DNA of 62,516 bases. Origin: an uncultured Clostridia bacterium (GTDB taxonomy: Bacteria; Bacillota; Clostridia; Christensenellales; UBA1242). The notes under the pieces were generated by a model that saw only the letters and a program-made list of their open reading frames with translations, searched no databases and was not told the DNA's origin. Both the position numbers and the translations under genes were made by a program. Positions 8,512-17,832 of the stretch are shown here, in pieces (position 1 is the first letter of the stretch; the number at the start of each line of letters is the position of its first letter). The DNA is taken from contig CALVJJ010000006.1 in NCBI GenBank assembly GCA_944332185.1, positions 1-62,516 of the forward strand, written 5' to 3'.

Positions 8512-9015
8512 ATGAAGAAGTTGAAAAGACCAACAGACCAAAGACTTGCTTTACTTCGTAGTCAAGCAACCAGTTTACTTTGGTATGGAAAAATTGAAAC
8601 AACTGCTGATAAAGCCAAAGCTGTTCAATCTTATGCCGAAAAACTTCTTACCAAAGCTATCAACAGTTATCAAGACACTGTCAAAGTGATGAAAAATGTT
8701 GTTGATGAGAATGGTGTGAAATCACAAAAAGAAGTTATGAATGACGGTCCAAAGAAATTACATGCTAGACGTCAAATTATGGCAAAACTTTATGATATTC
8801 AAGAAGTAAGAGCAGACAAAGAAAGCAAAGCCGCATTCGTTGCTCGTACAAAAGATATCAAACATCCATTGTTAGAAAAAATCTTTAACGAATATGCACC
8901 AAAATATGCAGAAAGAAAAGATAAAGTTGGCATGGGTGGTGGTTACACAAGAATTTTAAACCTTGGTGTTCGTAAAGGTGATAATGCTCAAATGGTTTTA
9001 ATCGAGCTTGTTTAA
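8512..9015 (+). CDS. rplQ: 50S ribosomal protein L17 (bL17) with internal insertions
   Basis: 167 residues, against 115-130 for most bacterial L17. The ends are typical: RLALLRSQATSLLWYGKIETTADKAK at the start and GGGYTRILNLGVRKGDNAQMVLIELV at the end, with the LHARR motif in between. Compared with the remembered Bacillus protein, about 30 extra residues lie before LHARR (roughly residues 50-80) and a shorter stretch between there and the C-terminal motif. L17 lines the polypeptide exit tunnel region. It is the last gene of the operon and is followed by a terminator. Confidence 0.95.
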   Translation: MKKLKRPTDQRLALLRSQATSLLWYGKIETTADKAKAVQSYAEKLLTKAINSYQDTVKVMKNVVDENGVKSQKEVMNDGPKKLHARRQIMAKLYDIQEVRADKESKAAFVARTKDIKHPLLEKIFNEYAPKYAERKDKVGMGGGYTRILNLGVRKGDNAQMVLIELV

Positions 9016-9030
9016 TCTATCATAAAAAGA

Positions 9031-9064
9031 AAAAAATACATGTTATTTGCATGTATTTTTTTTG
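9031..9064 (+). terminator. Intrinsic terminator of the ribosomal operon
   Basis: A 7-bp stem ATACATG/CATGTAT with a seven-base loop, flanked by an A-run and followed by a run of eight T. It lies 15 bases after the rplQ stop. Confidence 0.85.
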
Positions 9065-9092
9065 TGATTCTACAAGGTTTATAGAAGAATAT

Positions 9093-9121
9093 TTGCAAAA
9101 AATACAATAATTTGGTATACT
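9093..9121 (+). promoter_or_regulatory. Promoter for the 9265 gene
   Basis: TTGCAA (9093-9098), 17-base spacer, TATACT (9116-9121) with an extended -10 TGG. Transcription would start near 9128, leaving a leader of about 135 bases in which GGATC and GATCC (about 9224-9239) form a small hairpin. Confidence 0.65.
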
Positions 9122-9264
9122 ATGTTTAGGTATACATAGATCATATATTTTTGCAAAATATAATGAAAAAAGACAAAAATATCTAATCGTTTAAGTTTTT
9201 AATTGTATGAAATAAAAACAGTATATGGATCTTCATAGATCCTATGTACATAGTAGAGGATAAT

Positions 9265-11421
9265 GTGAAAACAAAGAAAAAAATATATTGGATAACTGGC
9301 ATGAGTATTGGACTTATCCTATTGATTGCGATCGTAGGCATTTGTTGGTATATGTTAGCTATGCGAAAACTAAGCAATTTATCAGCCACTGTTGACCATA
9401 ATGTAGCAGTTATTTTCCAAGATGAAAATGATTGGAATATAAAAGATTTATTCGGGTTACAAGTTACGAGTGATGAAGAATATTGGATTTTTTATGAAGG
9501 ATATAATACTTCTATTGTATCGATTTCTATGCAAGGGAATCTTTCTATTGTAGGGTGTGGGACAACCAATGTGATTGCCAAGATTTGTACAGAAAATAAG
9601 ACTTGGAATCAACCTTTAACCTTGCATATAGTAGATAGGCAATATGCCACCAACTTGTCTTTTGCTCGTGATGTAGTTACCATGAATTACTTGGAGGAAA
9701 AACACAATTCTTTACATATTGACACCAAAAATGGTGATAGCTATAATTATGAGATTCAAGTAGAATCTAGCATAGATACGATTACCTATGATGCAATTTC
9801 TGGGGCAATATCTTACACGGGAGAAAAAGGACAGATAGATACTCCTTTATATGCCACCATTACGTGTAAGGTAAAAACAAGTGTGGATACTTATCTTGAA
9901 AAAAGTTTTTCTGTAATCGTGGACTTTACTACTTATGCGACAAATTTTCAAGAAGAGGACTTAGATTTGTTTTGGTCCTACAGGGTGCATACGAATGAGT
10001 TTTTACAACTTAATATGAGTGCTGTTAATGATCAAGTAGACGAACCTATTGATGTAGAAGTCATGTATGAAGTCAACACTTATCCAGAGGGAGCAGAAGG
10101 GTATCAACCTTTTGATCCTACCTATAGTAAAACTGTATTTCAATCAGGCAAAATAGCCGGAAGATATACAGTATGGGCAAAAGTACAATCTGGTATAGAT
10201 GATAATAATCAGCCAATGTATATACAAAATTTAATTACTATTGATGTCGTAGATCCTTTGCGTGATGAAGACATGGTCTTGAGTGTTACAACACAAGATG
10301 GAAAAGAACAATCTTCTAGTTTGTTGCAACAAAACATTTGGTATACCATGGTAATCGATTGTTTAGCTCGTCCTATCTATGCTACAAATATTAGAGATTT
10401 GGCAATACCGGAAGGCATGCATGTACAATATGACATGGATCAAACAGGCACAAAATTATATATATCCTTTATGATAGATTCTGTGGGAGAGTATACGTTT
10501 ACTGGTCAATACTTAGATCGTTGTGACGGTAGCTGTGTGACTTATTATCCTATCCAATATCATTTGACTGTCTTACCTACAAGTGCCACAACGGTAAAAT
10601 TTCAATCTCAAGAGACATATTTACCAATTCAAAATAATGTCATGACTCTTTATCTTTATGACAAAAACTATGAAAACGATGCAAATTATGATGGATTTTT
10701 TACTACAACACGGATTGTTTTAGAAAAAGAAGGGATACAGGTTGTTCCGTTTGATGTATCTATTGAAAATAAAAACATTTTATCTTATGAGGAAAGTACG
10801 CACCAGTTGAAAGCTTTATTAGAAGGAGAAACGAATATTTATATTACTGATCCAACCAATGATGCTGTGTTTACGTATACTGTATGTGTGCAAAAAGTAA
10901 GAGGAGTGGCAAGTACGATACCTAATTTGACCTTGTATCTATATGAAGAGGGGCAAGAGGAAGTGGCAGGCTATCCAAGTAGTACAAAACTCTACCAGAC
11001 TGTATCTCCTATTTACGCTGTCAAAGACTGGTCTTACGATCACAATATTCTTACATGGGAAAATAATACACTTTTTGCCAAAAAGGTAGGAGAGACTACC
11101 ATTACTTTGGGTGGTGTAGCGTATGGAACCATTACAGTTGTTGCTTACAAGCAACAAGATCAGTATGATATATGTATTAAAAAAGATGGAATAGTCCTAG
11201 ATGAAATTGTAGGCAATGGATATGGAGAATATACCATTGAAGTTTACCAAAATGATAGTTTGATAGAAGGAACGATTGCCATCAAAACCAATGGTGTTTA
11301 TGGATTTGTAAAAGACAATTATGTCACCATTCGTTATGAAGAAGATGGTATACTAACTATCTTGGTTACTATTCATGATGTGACAATCAGTAAAACTGTG
11401 AATATAAAATTACAAAAATAA
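9265..11421 (+). CDS. Membrane-anchored protein with bacterial Ig-like repeats, function unknown
   Basis: About 718 residues from a GTG start preceded by AGAGGA; an ATG at 9244 in the same frame would add seven residues but has no ribosome site. An N-terminal basic stretch (KTKKK) and one hydrophobic helix give a signal anchor with the bulk outside. The rest is beta-rich and resembles bacterial Ig-like (Big_2 type) modules: repeated strand patterns such as SIVGCGTTNVIAKI and LLEGETNIYITDP, where a constant or transition value meets a glycine-rich turn. No LPxTG, SLH or catalytic motif is visible. The giant protein at 18293 has the same plan. It stands alone between two housekeeping units and reads into rarA 12 bases later. 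Confidence 0.8.
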   Translation: MKTKKKIYWITGMSIGLILLIAIVGICWYMLAMRKLSNLSATVDHNVAVIFQDENDWNIKDLFGLQVTSDEEYWIFYEGYNTSIVSISMQGNLSIVGCGTTNVIAKICTENKTWNQPLTLHIVDRQYATNLSFARDVVTMNYLEEKHNSLHIDTKNGDSYNYEIQVESSIDTITYDAISGAISYTGEKGQIDTPLYATITCKVKTSVDTYLEKSFSVIVDFTTYATNFQEEDLDLFWSYRVHTNEFLQLNMSAVNDQVDEPIDVEVMYEVNTYPEGAEGYQPFDPTYSKTVFQSGKIAGRYTVWAKVQSGIDDNNQPMYIQNLITIDVVDPLRDEDMVLSVTTQDGKEQSSSLLQQNIWYTMVIDCLARPIYATNIRDLAIPEGMHVQYDMDQTGTKLYISFMIDSVGEYTFTGQYLDRCDGSCVTYYPIQYHLTVLPTSATTVKFQSQETYLPIQNNVMTLYLYDKNYENDANYDGFFTTTRIVLEKEGIQVVPFDVSIENKNILSYEESTHQLKALLEGETNIYITDPTNDAVFTYTVCVQKVRGVASTIPNLTLYLYEEGQEEVAGYPSSTKLYQTVSPIYAVKDWSYDHNILTWENNTLFAKKVGETTITLGGVAYGTITVVAYKQQDQYDICIKKDGIVLDEIVGNGYGEYTIEVYQNDSLIEGTIAIKTNGVYGFVKDNYVTIRYEEDGILTILVTIHDVTISKTVNIKLQK

Positions 11422-11433
11422 AGGAAAAGTATA

Positions 11434-12714
11434 ATGGAAGGAAATGTTTTTGCTCCTTTGGCCGATCGTATGCGACCGAACAAATTGGAAGACTTTATAG
11501 GTCAAACACATATTGTGTATCCAAAAAGTTTTTTAGTTCGTGCCATTGAAAGTGGGACACTGGGAAGTTGTATCTTTTACGGACCTCCGGGAACGGGAAA
11601 GACAACGATTGCCAATATTATTGCAAAGACTTGCAATGGAGTATTTCGAAAATTAAATGCTGTCAGCTCTGGTGTGGCTGATGCCAAAGAGATTATTCAA
11701 GAAGCAAGAATGACACAAAGATTAGAAGGAAAGAAAACTTTTTTAGTTCTTGATGAATGTCATAGATGGAGCAAAGCACAAAGTGATTGTGTGCTAGAAG
11801 CAATAGAAGATGGGAGTATTATCTTTATTGGTACGACGACAGAAAATCCATATATGAATATGACAAGAGCTATTGCGTCGAGATGTAAAATTTTTGAATT
11901 CAAAAGTTTGACGACAGCAGATGTGAAAAAGGCACTTGTTCGTGCTTTAGAAGATAAAGAAAAAGGGTATGGCAACTATGATATACAAATAGATCAAGAT
12001 GCACTAGACTATTTGGCATGGGTAAGTGGTGGAGATATTAGAAGTGCATACAATTCTTTAGAGTTGGCAGTACGTACTACACCAGAAGATCAAAATGGTG
12101 TCATTCATATTGATACAACCACAGTGGAACAATGTGTACAAAAAAAGAGTATAGGTATTGATGAAACGACTTATTACGATATTTTAAGTGCTTTTTGTAA
12201 ATCTCTTAGAGGCAGTGATACAGATGCAGCACTCTTCTATGCACAAAAACTATTACTAGCCGGTGTAGACCCCAAAATCATCGCTAGAAGGCTAATTGCA
12301 CATGCAAGTGAAGATGTTGGTATGGCAGACAGCAATGCCTTGCTAATCTCTATGTTTGCTTTGCGTTCTTGCGAAGAACTAGGTATGCCAGAATGCAACC
12401 TTTCCTTATGTCATGCTATTATCTATTTATGTGAAGCAGAAAAAAGCAACAGAGTCTACATTGCAATGGAAAAAGCAAAACAAGATGCAGAAAAATATGT
12501 GAATGCACCAGTCCCAAATCATTTAAAAAATCACCCAACTGGCTATGATGATGGAACGGGTAAATATCTATATCCACATGATTTTGGTGGATATGTAAAA
12601 CAACAATATTTGCCAACGGAGATTAAGGATCATATTTACTATGAGCCAAGCAAAAATGGTCGTGAAAAAGATATGATCCGTAAAAAAATGAAATATATGC
12701 GTGACAAAAAATAA
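11434..12714 (+). CDS. rarA: Replication-associated recombination protein A (AAA+ ATPase, RarA/MgsA)
   Basis: 426 residues. AAA+ core near the N-terminus with Walker A GPPGTGKTT, Walker B VLDECHRW and sensor GTTTENP, followed by the clamp-loader-like C-terminal helical domain (LLAGVDPKIIARRLIAHASEDVGMAD) and the family's PNHLKNHPTGY segment. RarA acts at stalled forks and ssDNA-duplex junctions. It starts with an AAAGGAAAAG site. No dedicated promoter is obvious, so it may be transcribed with the Ig-like gene. Confidence 0.95.
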   Translation: MEGNVFAPLADRMRPNKLEDFIGQTHIVYPKSFLVRAIESGTLGSCIFYGPPGTGKTTIANIIAKTCNGVFRKLNAVSSGVADAKEIIQEARMTQRLEGKKTFLVLDECHRWSKAQSDCVLEAIEDGSIIFIGTTTENPYMNMTRAIASRCKIFEFKSLTTADVKKALVRALEDKEKGYGNYDIQIDQDALDYLAWVSGGDIRSAYNSLELAVRTTPEDQNGVIHIDTTTVEQCVQKKSIGIDETTYYDILSAFCKSLRGSDTDAALFYAQKLLLAGVDPKIIARRLIAHASEDVGMADSNALLISMFALRSCEELGMPECNLSLCHAIIYLCEAEKSNRVYIAMEKAKQDAEKYVNAPVPNHLKNHPTGYDDGTGKYLYPHDFGGYVKQQYLPTEIKDHIYYEPSKNGREKDMIRKKMKYMRDKK

Positions 12715-12726
12715 TAGATTAAAAAA

Positions 12727-12755
12727 TTGACTATAAGAAAAAAAACTGATATACT
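12727..12755 (+). promoter_or_regulatory. Promoter for rubrerythrin
   Basis: TTGACT (12727-12732), 17-base spacer, TATACT (12750-12755). Start expected near 12762, with the GGAGG of the gene 18 bases further on. Confidence 0.7.
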
Positions 12756-12788
12756 AAATACGTAAATAATATTTACAAGGAGGAATTT

Positions 12789-13322
12789 ATGGACTTAAAA
12801 GGAAGTCAAACAGAAAAAAACTTGATGGAAGCTTTCGCTGGAGAAAGCCAAGCAAGAAATAAATATACATATTTTGCAAGCAAAGCAAAAAAAGAAGGAT
12901 ATGAACAAATTGCTGCCGTATTTGAAGAAACTGCTAATAATGAAAAAGAACATGCTAAAATGTGGTTTAAACATCTTAACGGTATTGGTACTACAGAAGA
13001 GAACCTAAAAGCTGCAGCTGAAGGGGAAAACTACGAATGGACAAGTATGTACAAAGAATTTGCTGAAGTTGCTAGAAAAGAAGGTTTTGACCAAATAGCA
13101 AGAGAATTTGAAGGTGTAGCAAAAATTGAAAACGAACATGAAAATCGTTATCAAAAACTATATGATAATTTAAAGAATGGCAAAGTTTTCAAAAGAGATA
13201 CCGAAATGGTATGGGTATGTCGTAATTGTGGGGCTAGAATTAAAGCATCAAGTGCTCCAATGATTTGCCCAGTTTGTGCACACCCACAATCTTATTTTGA
13301 ACTTGAATGTAAAAATTACTAA
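12789..13322 (+). CDS. rbr: Rubrerythrin
   Basis: 177 residues. The N-terminal four-helix ferritin-like domain carries the diiron ligands (AGESQARNKYTYFA, ETANNEKEHAKMW, then EFEGVAKIENEHE), and the C-terminal rubredoxin domain has C144, C147, C160 and C163 for one iron. Rubrerythrins reduce hydrogen peroxide to water in the cytoplasm of anaerobes. The gene is monocistronic, with its own promoter and terminator. Its presence with PFOR at 45089 fits an oxygen-sensitive anaerobe. Confidence 0.96.
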   Translation: MDLKGSQTEKNLMEAFAGESQARNKYTYFASKAKKEGYEQIAAVFEETANNEKEHAKMWFKHLNGIGTTEENLKAAAEGENYEWTSMYKEFAEVARKEGFDQIAREFEGVAKIENEHENRYQKLYDNLKNGKVFKRDTEMVWVCRNCGARIKASSAPMICPVCAHPQSYFELECKNY

Positions 13323-13326
13323 AAGT

Positions 13327-13360
13327 AAAAAAAAGACAACAATACAGTTGTCTTTTTTTT
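13327..13360 (+). terminator. Terminator of the rubrerythrin gene
   Basis: GACAAC/GTTGTC stem with a six-base loop, preceded by eight A and followed by eight T. Confidence 0.88.
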
Positions 13361-13567
13361 GCATTTATATTCTTATGAAGTACTATACCATTTTAGATAT
13401 CTACATAAGTAGGGTAGATCTCATAAAAGTAAAATTGCAATGCGTAAATGATAAAATTGATAAAGATATATTTCTGCTTTGCACAATAGGTATCTATGAA
13501 TATCAAAATAGAACATTTGTGCATCGGTGCAACTAAAGAAATATACTTTTGTAAAGTATAAATACAT

Positions 13568-13606
13568 ACAAATGTGTATATAATATCAGCACATTTGTGT
13601 TATAAT
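13568..13606 (+). promoter_or_regulatory. Extended -10 promoter with a palindromic operator, before the XRE regulator
   Basis: ACAAATGTG (13568-13576) and CACATTTGT (13590-13598) form a perfect 9-bp inverted repeat with a 13-base spacer. Its right arm abuts the -10 element TATAAT (13601-13606) with TGT in front. Single copies of the arm occur at 13513-13521 (ACATTTGTG) and, with one change, near 13613-13621. The layout suits autoregulation by the XRE protein. The remainder of this 335-base gap (13361-13567) shows nothing else; the ORF crossing it has no ribosome site. Confidence 0.55.
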
Positions 13607-13657
13607 TAGTTAAAATTTGTGTAGTATACTACTATAAAAAATAAGTAGGGTATACTG

Positions 13658-13969
13658 ATGAATATTTTAGAAAAAATTAAGCAATTAAAAAATGAAAGGC
13701 ATTGGTCTGTGTATCGGTTGGCGGAAGAATCTGGTGTCATGCAATCCACTCTTTCTAATATGTTTACACGGGGAACTATGCCAAGTATTGCAACTTTGGA
13801 ACAGTTGTGTGAAGCTTTTGGCATCACACTTTCACAGTTTTTTGAAGAAGATGAAAAAGCTTTGAGCCATGAAGAAATGCTTTTCATATCCCAATACAAA
13901 AAATTATCTGCTAGAGATAAAGAAATCGTATTAGCAATGATAGAGATTATGAATCAAAATAAAAGATAG
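13658..13969 (+). CDS. XRE-family HTH transcriptional regulator
   Basis: 103 residues. Residues about 5-60 are a lambda-repressor-like helix-turn-helix: NERHWSVYRLAEESGVMQSTLSNMFTRG, then PSIATLEQLCEAFGITLSQFF. The remaining 40 residues (HEEMLFISQYKKLSARDKEIVLAMIEIM) form a helical tail like that of many small XRE proteins and may dimerise. The ATG has a TAGGG site. The palindrome at its promoter suggests it represses itself. The neighbouring gene on the other strand encodes a GDPD-fold protein; whether they are functionally linked is unknown. The ligand is not deducible. Confidence 0.88.
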   Translation: MNILEKIKQLKNERHWSVYRLAEESGVMQSTLSNMFTRGTMPSIATLEQLCEAFGITLSQFFEEDEKALSHEEMLFISQYKKLSARDKEIVLAMIEIMNQNKR

Positions 13970-13992
13970 GATTGTTTCCTATCTTTTTTGTT
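13961..13992. terminator. Terminator between the convergent XRE and GDPD-like genes
   Basis: AAAAGATAGGA and TCCTATCTTTT pair around the loop TTGTT; the T-run follows on both strands, so it can serve both genes. The XRE stop codon lies inside the left arm. Confidence 0.8.
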
Positions 13993-13998
13993 TTGCTT

Positions 13999-14727
13999 TT
14001 AAATTTTTGGTACAAACCCATCAATAATAATATTGTCACAATATTGTATTTTTTCTAAATATTCTTCATTTGTTTTGACATGATAACATAATAAAGGGAT
14101 ATTTGAGTATTTTTTTACATACTTATTAGGAAGTAATTTTGCATTATAACAGATAAATTGAGGATCGCAAATTTTATTATATTTTAATTTTTTCAATTTT
14201 TTTGTTTTAAATCCACAATATTTTTTTTCATGAAAATCCACCACTTTAATCCCCACAAAATGATCTGGACACGTCTTTCGTAAATATTGTACAGTGATTG
14301 GGTTTACACTCATAAAAGCATATTGACCTTTGTATCCACTAAGATGTTCCACAACTAATTTTTCTGTGTCAGTAAAACAACTGGTATTGATAATATTGAT
14401 AAGAAGTGGAACTTTACCTTGAACAATTTCTAATGCTTCTTGTAATGTCAAGATAGGTTCATCAGTTTTTAGATAGGTAAGGGTTGCCAAATCTTTTTTT
14501 TCCAAATGACAAGTATACCCATTTTTACCAGTAAGTCTAGCTAGTGTTGTGTCTCCATAACAAATAATGGTACCGTCTTTAATTTGGATCACAGAAAGCA
14601 TAATAGCTATCTTTTTTTCTATTGCAAGCATCAATGCTTTACGACTTTGTTCAGGAGCATCTGATTGAAATAATCCATGTTTTGCGATGGTATCGCCTAC
14701 TAACCAACTTTCAAATATATTCATCAT
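13999..14727 (-). CDS. Glycerophosphodiester phosphodiesterase fold protein lacking catalytic residues (probable pseudoenzyme)
   Basis: 242 residues from the ATG giving MMNIFESW, which has AAAAAGG 6 bases upstream; an in-frame ATG 21 codons earlier lacks one. The sequence aligns by eye along the GDPD family: IAKHGLFQSDAPEQSRKALMLA for the usual IAHRGLH..PENSL.AF..A, then IMLSVIQIKDG for IELDVQLTKDG, CYGDTTLARLTG for FHDxTLxRxTG, ILTLQEALEIVQGKVPLLINI for IPTLxEvLxLVxGxxPLLIEI. At each position the active-site residue differs: His to Lys, Glu to Met, Asp to Ser, His to Gly, Glu to Asn. The frame is intact, so this looks like a kept, non-catalytic protein rather than decay. No signal peptide. 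Confidence 0.75.
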   Translation of the reverse strand: MMNIFESWLVGDTIAKHGLFQSDAPEQSRKALMLAIEKKIAIMLSVIQIKDGTIICYGDTTLARLTGKNGYTCHLEKKDLATLTYLKTDEPILTLQEALEIVQGKVPLLINIINTSCFTDTEKLVVEHLSGYKGQYAFMSVNPITVQYLRKTCPDHFVGIKVVDFHEKKYCGFKTKKLKKLKYNKICDPQFICYNAKLLPNKYVKKYSNIPLLCYHVKTNEEYLEKIQYCDNIIIDGFVPKI

Positions 14728-14836
14728 AAAAAACCTTTTTAGGTGTATTTTTAAAAAGAGCAATTTTCTCTTATAAATATATGATACCAAATTTTTTAAA
14801 ATTATGCTAGTGAATGCATAAAATTGTAGAAAATAA

Positions 14837-14865
14837 TTGAAAAAAAAGCCAAATTCACGTATAAT
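14837..14865 (+). promoter_or_regulatory. Promoter of lepA-hemW
   Basis: TTGAAA (14837-14842), 17-base spacer, TATAAT (14860-14865). Start near 14872, just before the AAGGAG site, which excludes the longer lepA reading frame. Confidence 0.75.
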
Positions 14866-14896
14866 ATGGGTAGTTTTAAGGAGTAAAAAAGTAAAA

Positions 14897-16696
14897 ATGT
14901 CAAACAGAATGGATCATATACGTAATTTTTGTATTGTAGCACATATCGACCATGGAAAAAGTACACTAGCAGATAGGCTCATTGAAAAGACTGGTACACT
15001 TCAAAAAAGAGATATGTCAGATCAAATACTAGATAGTATGGAACTGGAAAAAGAAAGAGGTATTACCATAAAATTAACACCAACTACCATGAAATACACC
15101 TATCATGATCAAGAGTATACCTTAAATTTGATTGATACACCAGGACATGTGGACTTTACTTATGAAGTTTCTCGCAGTTTGGCTGCTTGTGAAGGTGCAA
15201 TTCTAATAGTAGATGCGACACAAGGAGTAGAAGCACAAACACTTGCAAATGCCTATTTGGCTATTGATCATAATTTGGAAATACTACCAGTGATCAACAA
15301 AATTGATTTGCCAAGTGCACAAATTGAAGAAACAAGAAAAGAAATAGAAGATATCATAGGGATCCCTGCCGATCATGCCCCAGCAGTGAGTGCAAAAGAT
15401 GGAACCAATATTGAACAAGTTTTGCAAGCCATTGTAGAAAATTTTCCAGCTCCAAAAGGTGAGGAAAATGCTCCCCTAAAAGCCTTAATTTTTGATAGTT
15501 ACTATGATAATTTTAAAGGGGCTGTTTGTTTGGTTAGAATTGTTGATGGTTCTGTCAAAATGGGAGATAAAATAGAATTTTTTAGTACTAAACATACTTT
15601 TGAAGTGACAGAAGTGGGAATTTTTAGTCCAAAGCCAAAAACAATGGACATTTTGCAGGCGGGTGATGTTGGGTATATTTGTGCTAGCATTAAGAATGTG
15701 AGTGAAACAAAAGTGGGAGATACCATTACATCTGCCGATCGTCCTACAGATAGTCCGTTGCCGGGGTATAAAGAAGTAAAACCTGTTGTATTTAGTGGGG
15801 TTTTTTGTGTAGATGGTTCAGATTATGATGCTTTGCGAGATGCATTAGAAAAGTTGAAATTAAACGATGCCTCTTTAGAATTTACACCAGAAACGAGTCA
15901 AGCATTAGGATTTGGATTTCGATGTGGCTTCCTAGGTCTTTTACATATGGATATTATTGGAGAAAGATTAGAGCGAGAGTTTGATTTGGATTTGATCACG
16001 ACTGCACCATCGGTTAGTTACCACGTATACAAAACAGATGGTACTATGGTAGAAGTTAGTAATCCTGCTGACCTTCCAGAGATGCAAGAAATAGATCATA
16101 TGGAAGAACCTATGGCGATGGTATCCATGTTTACTCCACCCGAATATATGGGTGATTTGATTCAGTTGGCACAAGACAAACGAGGTGAACAAGTAGATAT
16201 GCAATACTTGGATAGCAATCGTGTACAAATCAAATATAAAATGCCACTCAACGAAATCGTGTATGATTTTTTTGATAAACTAAAAAGCTATAGCAAAGGA
16301 TATGCAAGCATGGATTATGAAATGGCTGGCTATCAAGAAAGTTCTTTAGTAAAATTAGATATTTTGCTTAACGGAGATATATGTGATGCGTTAAGTATTA
16401 TTGTGCATAAAGATAAAGCATACCAAAAAGGAAGAAGTCTAGTGGAAAAACTAAAAGAAGTTATTCCTAGACAACTGTTTGAAGTACCAATTCAAGCAGC
16501 GATTGGGACAAAAATTATTGCTAGGGAAACCATCAAAGCATTAAGAAAAGATGTGCTTGCCAAATGCTATGGTGGAGATATTACGCGAAAGAAAAAACTA
16601 TTGGAAAAACAAAAACGAGGTAAAAAACGTATGCGAAAAGTGGGCTCAGTAGAAATCCCTAGTGAAGCATTCATGAGCATACTAAAAATTGACTAA
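14897..16696 (+). CDS. lepA: Elongation factor 4 (LepA), GTPase
   Basis: 599 residues from the ATG giving [17 protein letters not shown] lies 13 bases upstream, a long spacing, and the ATG at 14909 is an alternative. Earlier in-frame starts precede the promoter -10 and are rejected. GTPase motifs: [25 protein letters not shown], then EF-G-like domains II, III and V and the LepA-specific C-terminal domain ending in [21 protein letters not shown]. LepA binds ribosomes and affects initiation or back-translocation. Its last base overlaps hemW, the common Firmicutes pair lepA-hemW. Confidence 0.97.
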   Translation: MSNRMDHIRNFCIVAHIDHGKSTLADRLIEKTGTLQKRDMSDQILDSMELEKERGITIKLTPTTMKYTYHDQEYTLNLIDTPGHVDFTYEVSRSLAACEGAILIVDATQGVEAQTLANAYLAIDHNLEILPVINKIDLPSAQIEETRKEIEDIIGIPADHAPAVSAKDGTNIEQVLQAIVENFPAPKGEENAPLKALIFDSYYDNFKGAVCLVRIVDGSVKMGDKIEFFSTKHTFEVTEVGIFSPKPKTMDILQAGDVGYICASIKNVSETKVGDTITSADRPTDSPLPGYKEVKPVVFSGVFCVDGSDYDALRDALEKLKLNDASLEFTPETSQALGFGFRCGFLGLLHMDIIGERLEREFDLDLITTAPSVSYHVYKTDGTMVEVSNPADLPEMQEIDHMEEPMAMVSMFTPPEYMGDLIQLAQDKRGEQVDMQYLDSNRVQIKYKMPLNEIVYDFFDKLKSYSKGYASMDYEMAGYQESSLVKLDILLNGDICDALSIIVHKDKAYQKGRSLVEKLKEVIPRQLFEVPIQAAIGTKIIARETIKALRKDVLAKCYGGDITRKKKLLEKQKRGKKRMRKVGSVEIPSEAFMSILKID

Positions 16697-17832
16697 TGGA
16701 AAAATTTGGTATATATGTGCATATTCCATTTTGTGTCAAAAAGTGTAAGTATTGTGACTTTATATCATATACTAATTGTCAAAATATTGTCAGTGATTAT
16801 ATCAATGCTTTGTTGATGGAAATAAAAGAAAATGCAAAATATGGTCAAGATAAAGCAGTGGATACCATCTATATCGGTGGGGGTACACCTAGCTATATTG
16901 ATGCAAAATGGATAGCAACTCTATTGTCTACGATTATGGAAAACTATCTCGTGTTACCTACGTGTGAAATTTCTATAGAATGCAATCCCAATAGTCTAAC
17001 AGAAGAAAAAATACAGATATATAAAACAGCAGGAGTGAATCGTATTTCTATTGGATTACAAGCAAAACAAAATTCTATCTTAAAAAAGATTGGTAGAGTA
17101 CATACTCTACAACAATATATAGATGCTGTAAAATTGTGTCAAAAATATAAGATTCTGTCTATCAATACTGATGTAATGTTTGGATTGCCGACGCAAAAAA
17201 AGAAACATATTTTGTCTACTCTTGCATTAGCTACGAAGTATAGTAAACATATCAGTATGTACAGTTTGATTCTAGAACCAGACACACCTTTATATAAAGA
17301 AGTGATGCAAGGGAAAACGAGTTTACCTAAAGAAGATCAAGTTGTTGAATGGTATGAAAAAGCAGTAAAATATTTGCAAAAAAAAGGTTATATACAATAT
17401 GAAGTTAGCAATTTTGCTTTGAAAGGATATGAATGTTTACATAATTTACACTGTTGGCAATATCAAGATTATTTAGGATTTGGAGTTTCAGCATCTTCTA
17501 AAATGAATGGAGTTCGATTCACAAGAACAAAACATCTAGAAGAATATATCACACTTGTGCATCATCAGGAATCCACTATCATACAAAAAGAAGTTTTAAC
17601 GAAAGTAGATCAATTAGAAGAAAAGATTATGTTAGGATTGCGTACAGCAAACGGAATTGATGTGCAAGATATAAAAGAAAGTTTTGGGTATGATCTAGTC
17701 AAAGAAAAAAATGAAGTCATCAAGGCATTAGTACAAAAAAAATTTGTGATACTAGAAAATGGATTTTTAAAAATATCTTCAAAAGGGTGGTATGTGATGA
17801 ATACCATTATTGTGGATTTGTTGCCTAATTAG
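16696..17832 (+). CDS. hemW: Radical SAM protein HemW (heme chaperone / CPDH-like)
   Basis: 378 residues. The radical-SAM cluster motif CVKKCKYC (CxxxCxxC) is at residues 12-19, IGGGTPSY follows, and the C-terminal HemW domain is present. The family was once called anaerobic coproporphyrinogen oxidase; true HemN has CxxxCxxCxC, and here the residue after the third Cys is Asp, which supports HemW. It overlaps lepA by one base. No other haem genes are nearby. Confidence 0.92.
   Translation: MEKFGIYVHIPFCVKKCKYCDFISYTNCQNIVSDYINALLMEIKENAKYGQDKAVDTIYIGGGTPSYIDAKWIATLLSTIMENYLVLPTCEISIECNPNSLTEEKIQIYKTAGVNRISIGLQAKQNSILKKIGRVHTLQQYIDAVKLCQKYKILSINTDVMFGLPTQKKKHILSTLALATKYSKHISMYSLILEPDTPLYKEVMQGKTSLPKEDQVVEWYEKAVKYLQKKGYIQYEVSNFALKGYECLHNLHCWQYQDYLGFGVSASSKMNGVRFTRTKHLEEYITLVHHQESTIIQKEVLTKVDQLEEKIMLGLRTANGIDVQDIKESFGYDLVKEKNEVIKALVQKKFVILENGFLKISSKGWYVMNTIIVDLLPN

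Noticed and set aside
13276-13536. 86-residue plus-strand ORF overlapping the end of rubrerythrin
   Set aside because: Runs through the rubrerythrin terminator, has no ribosome site and has no recognisable protein pattern.
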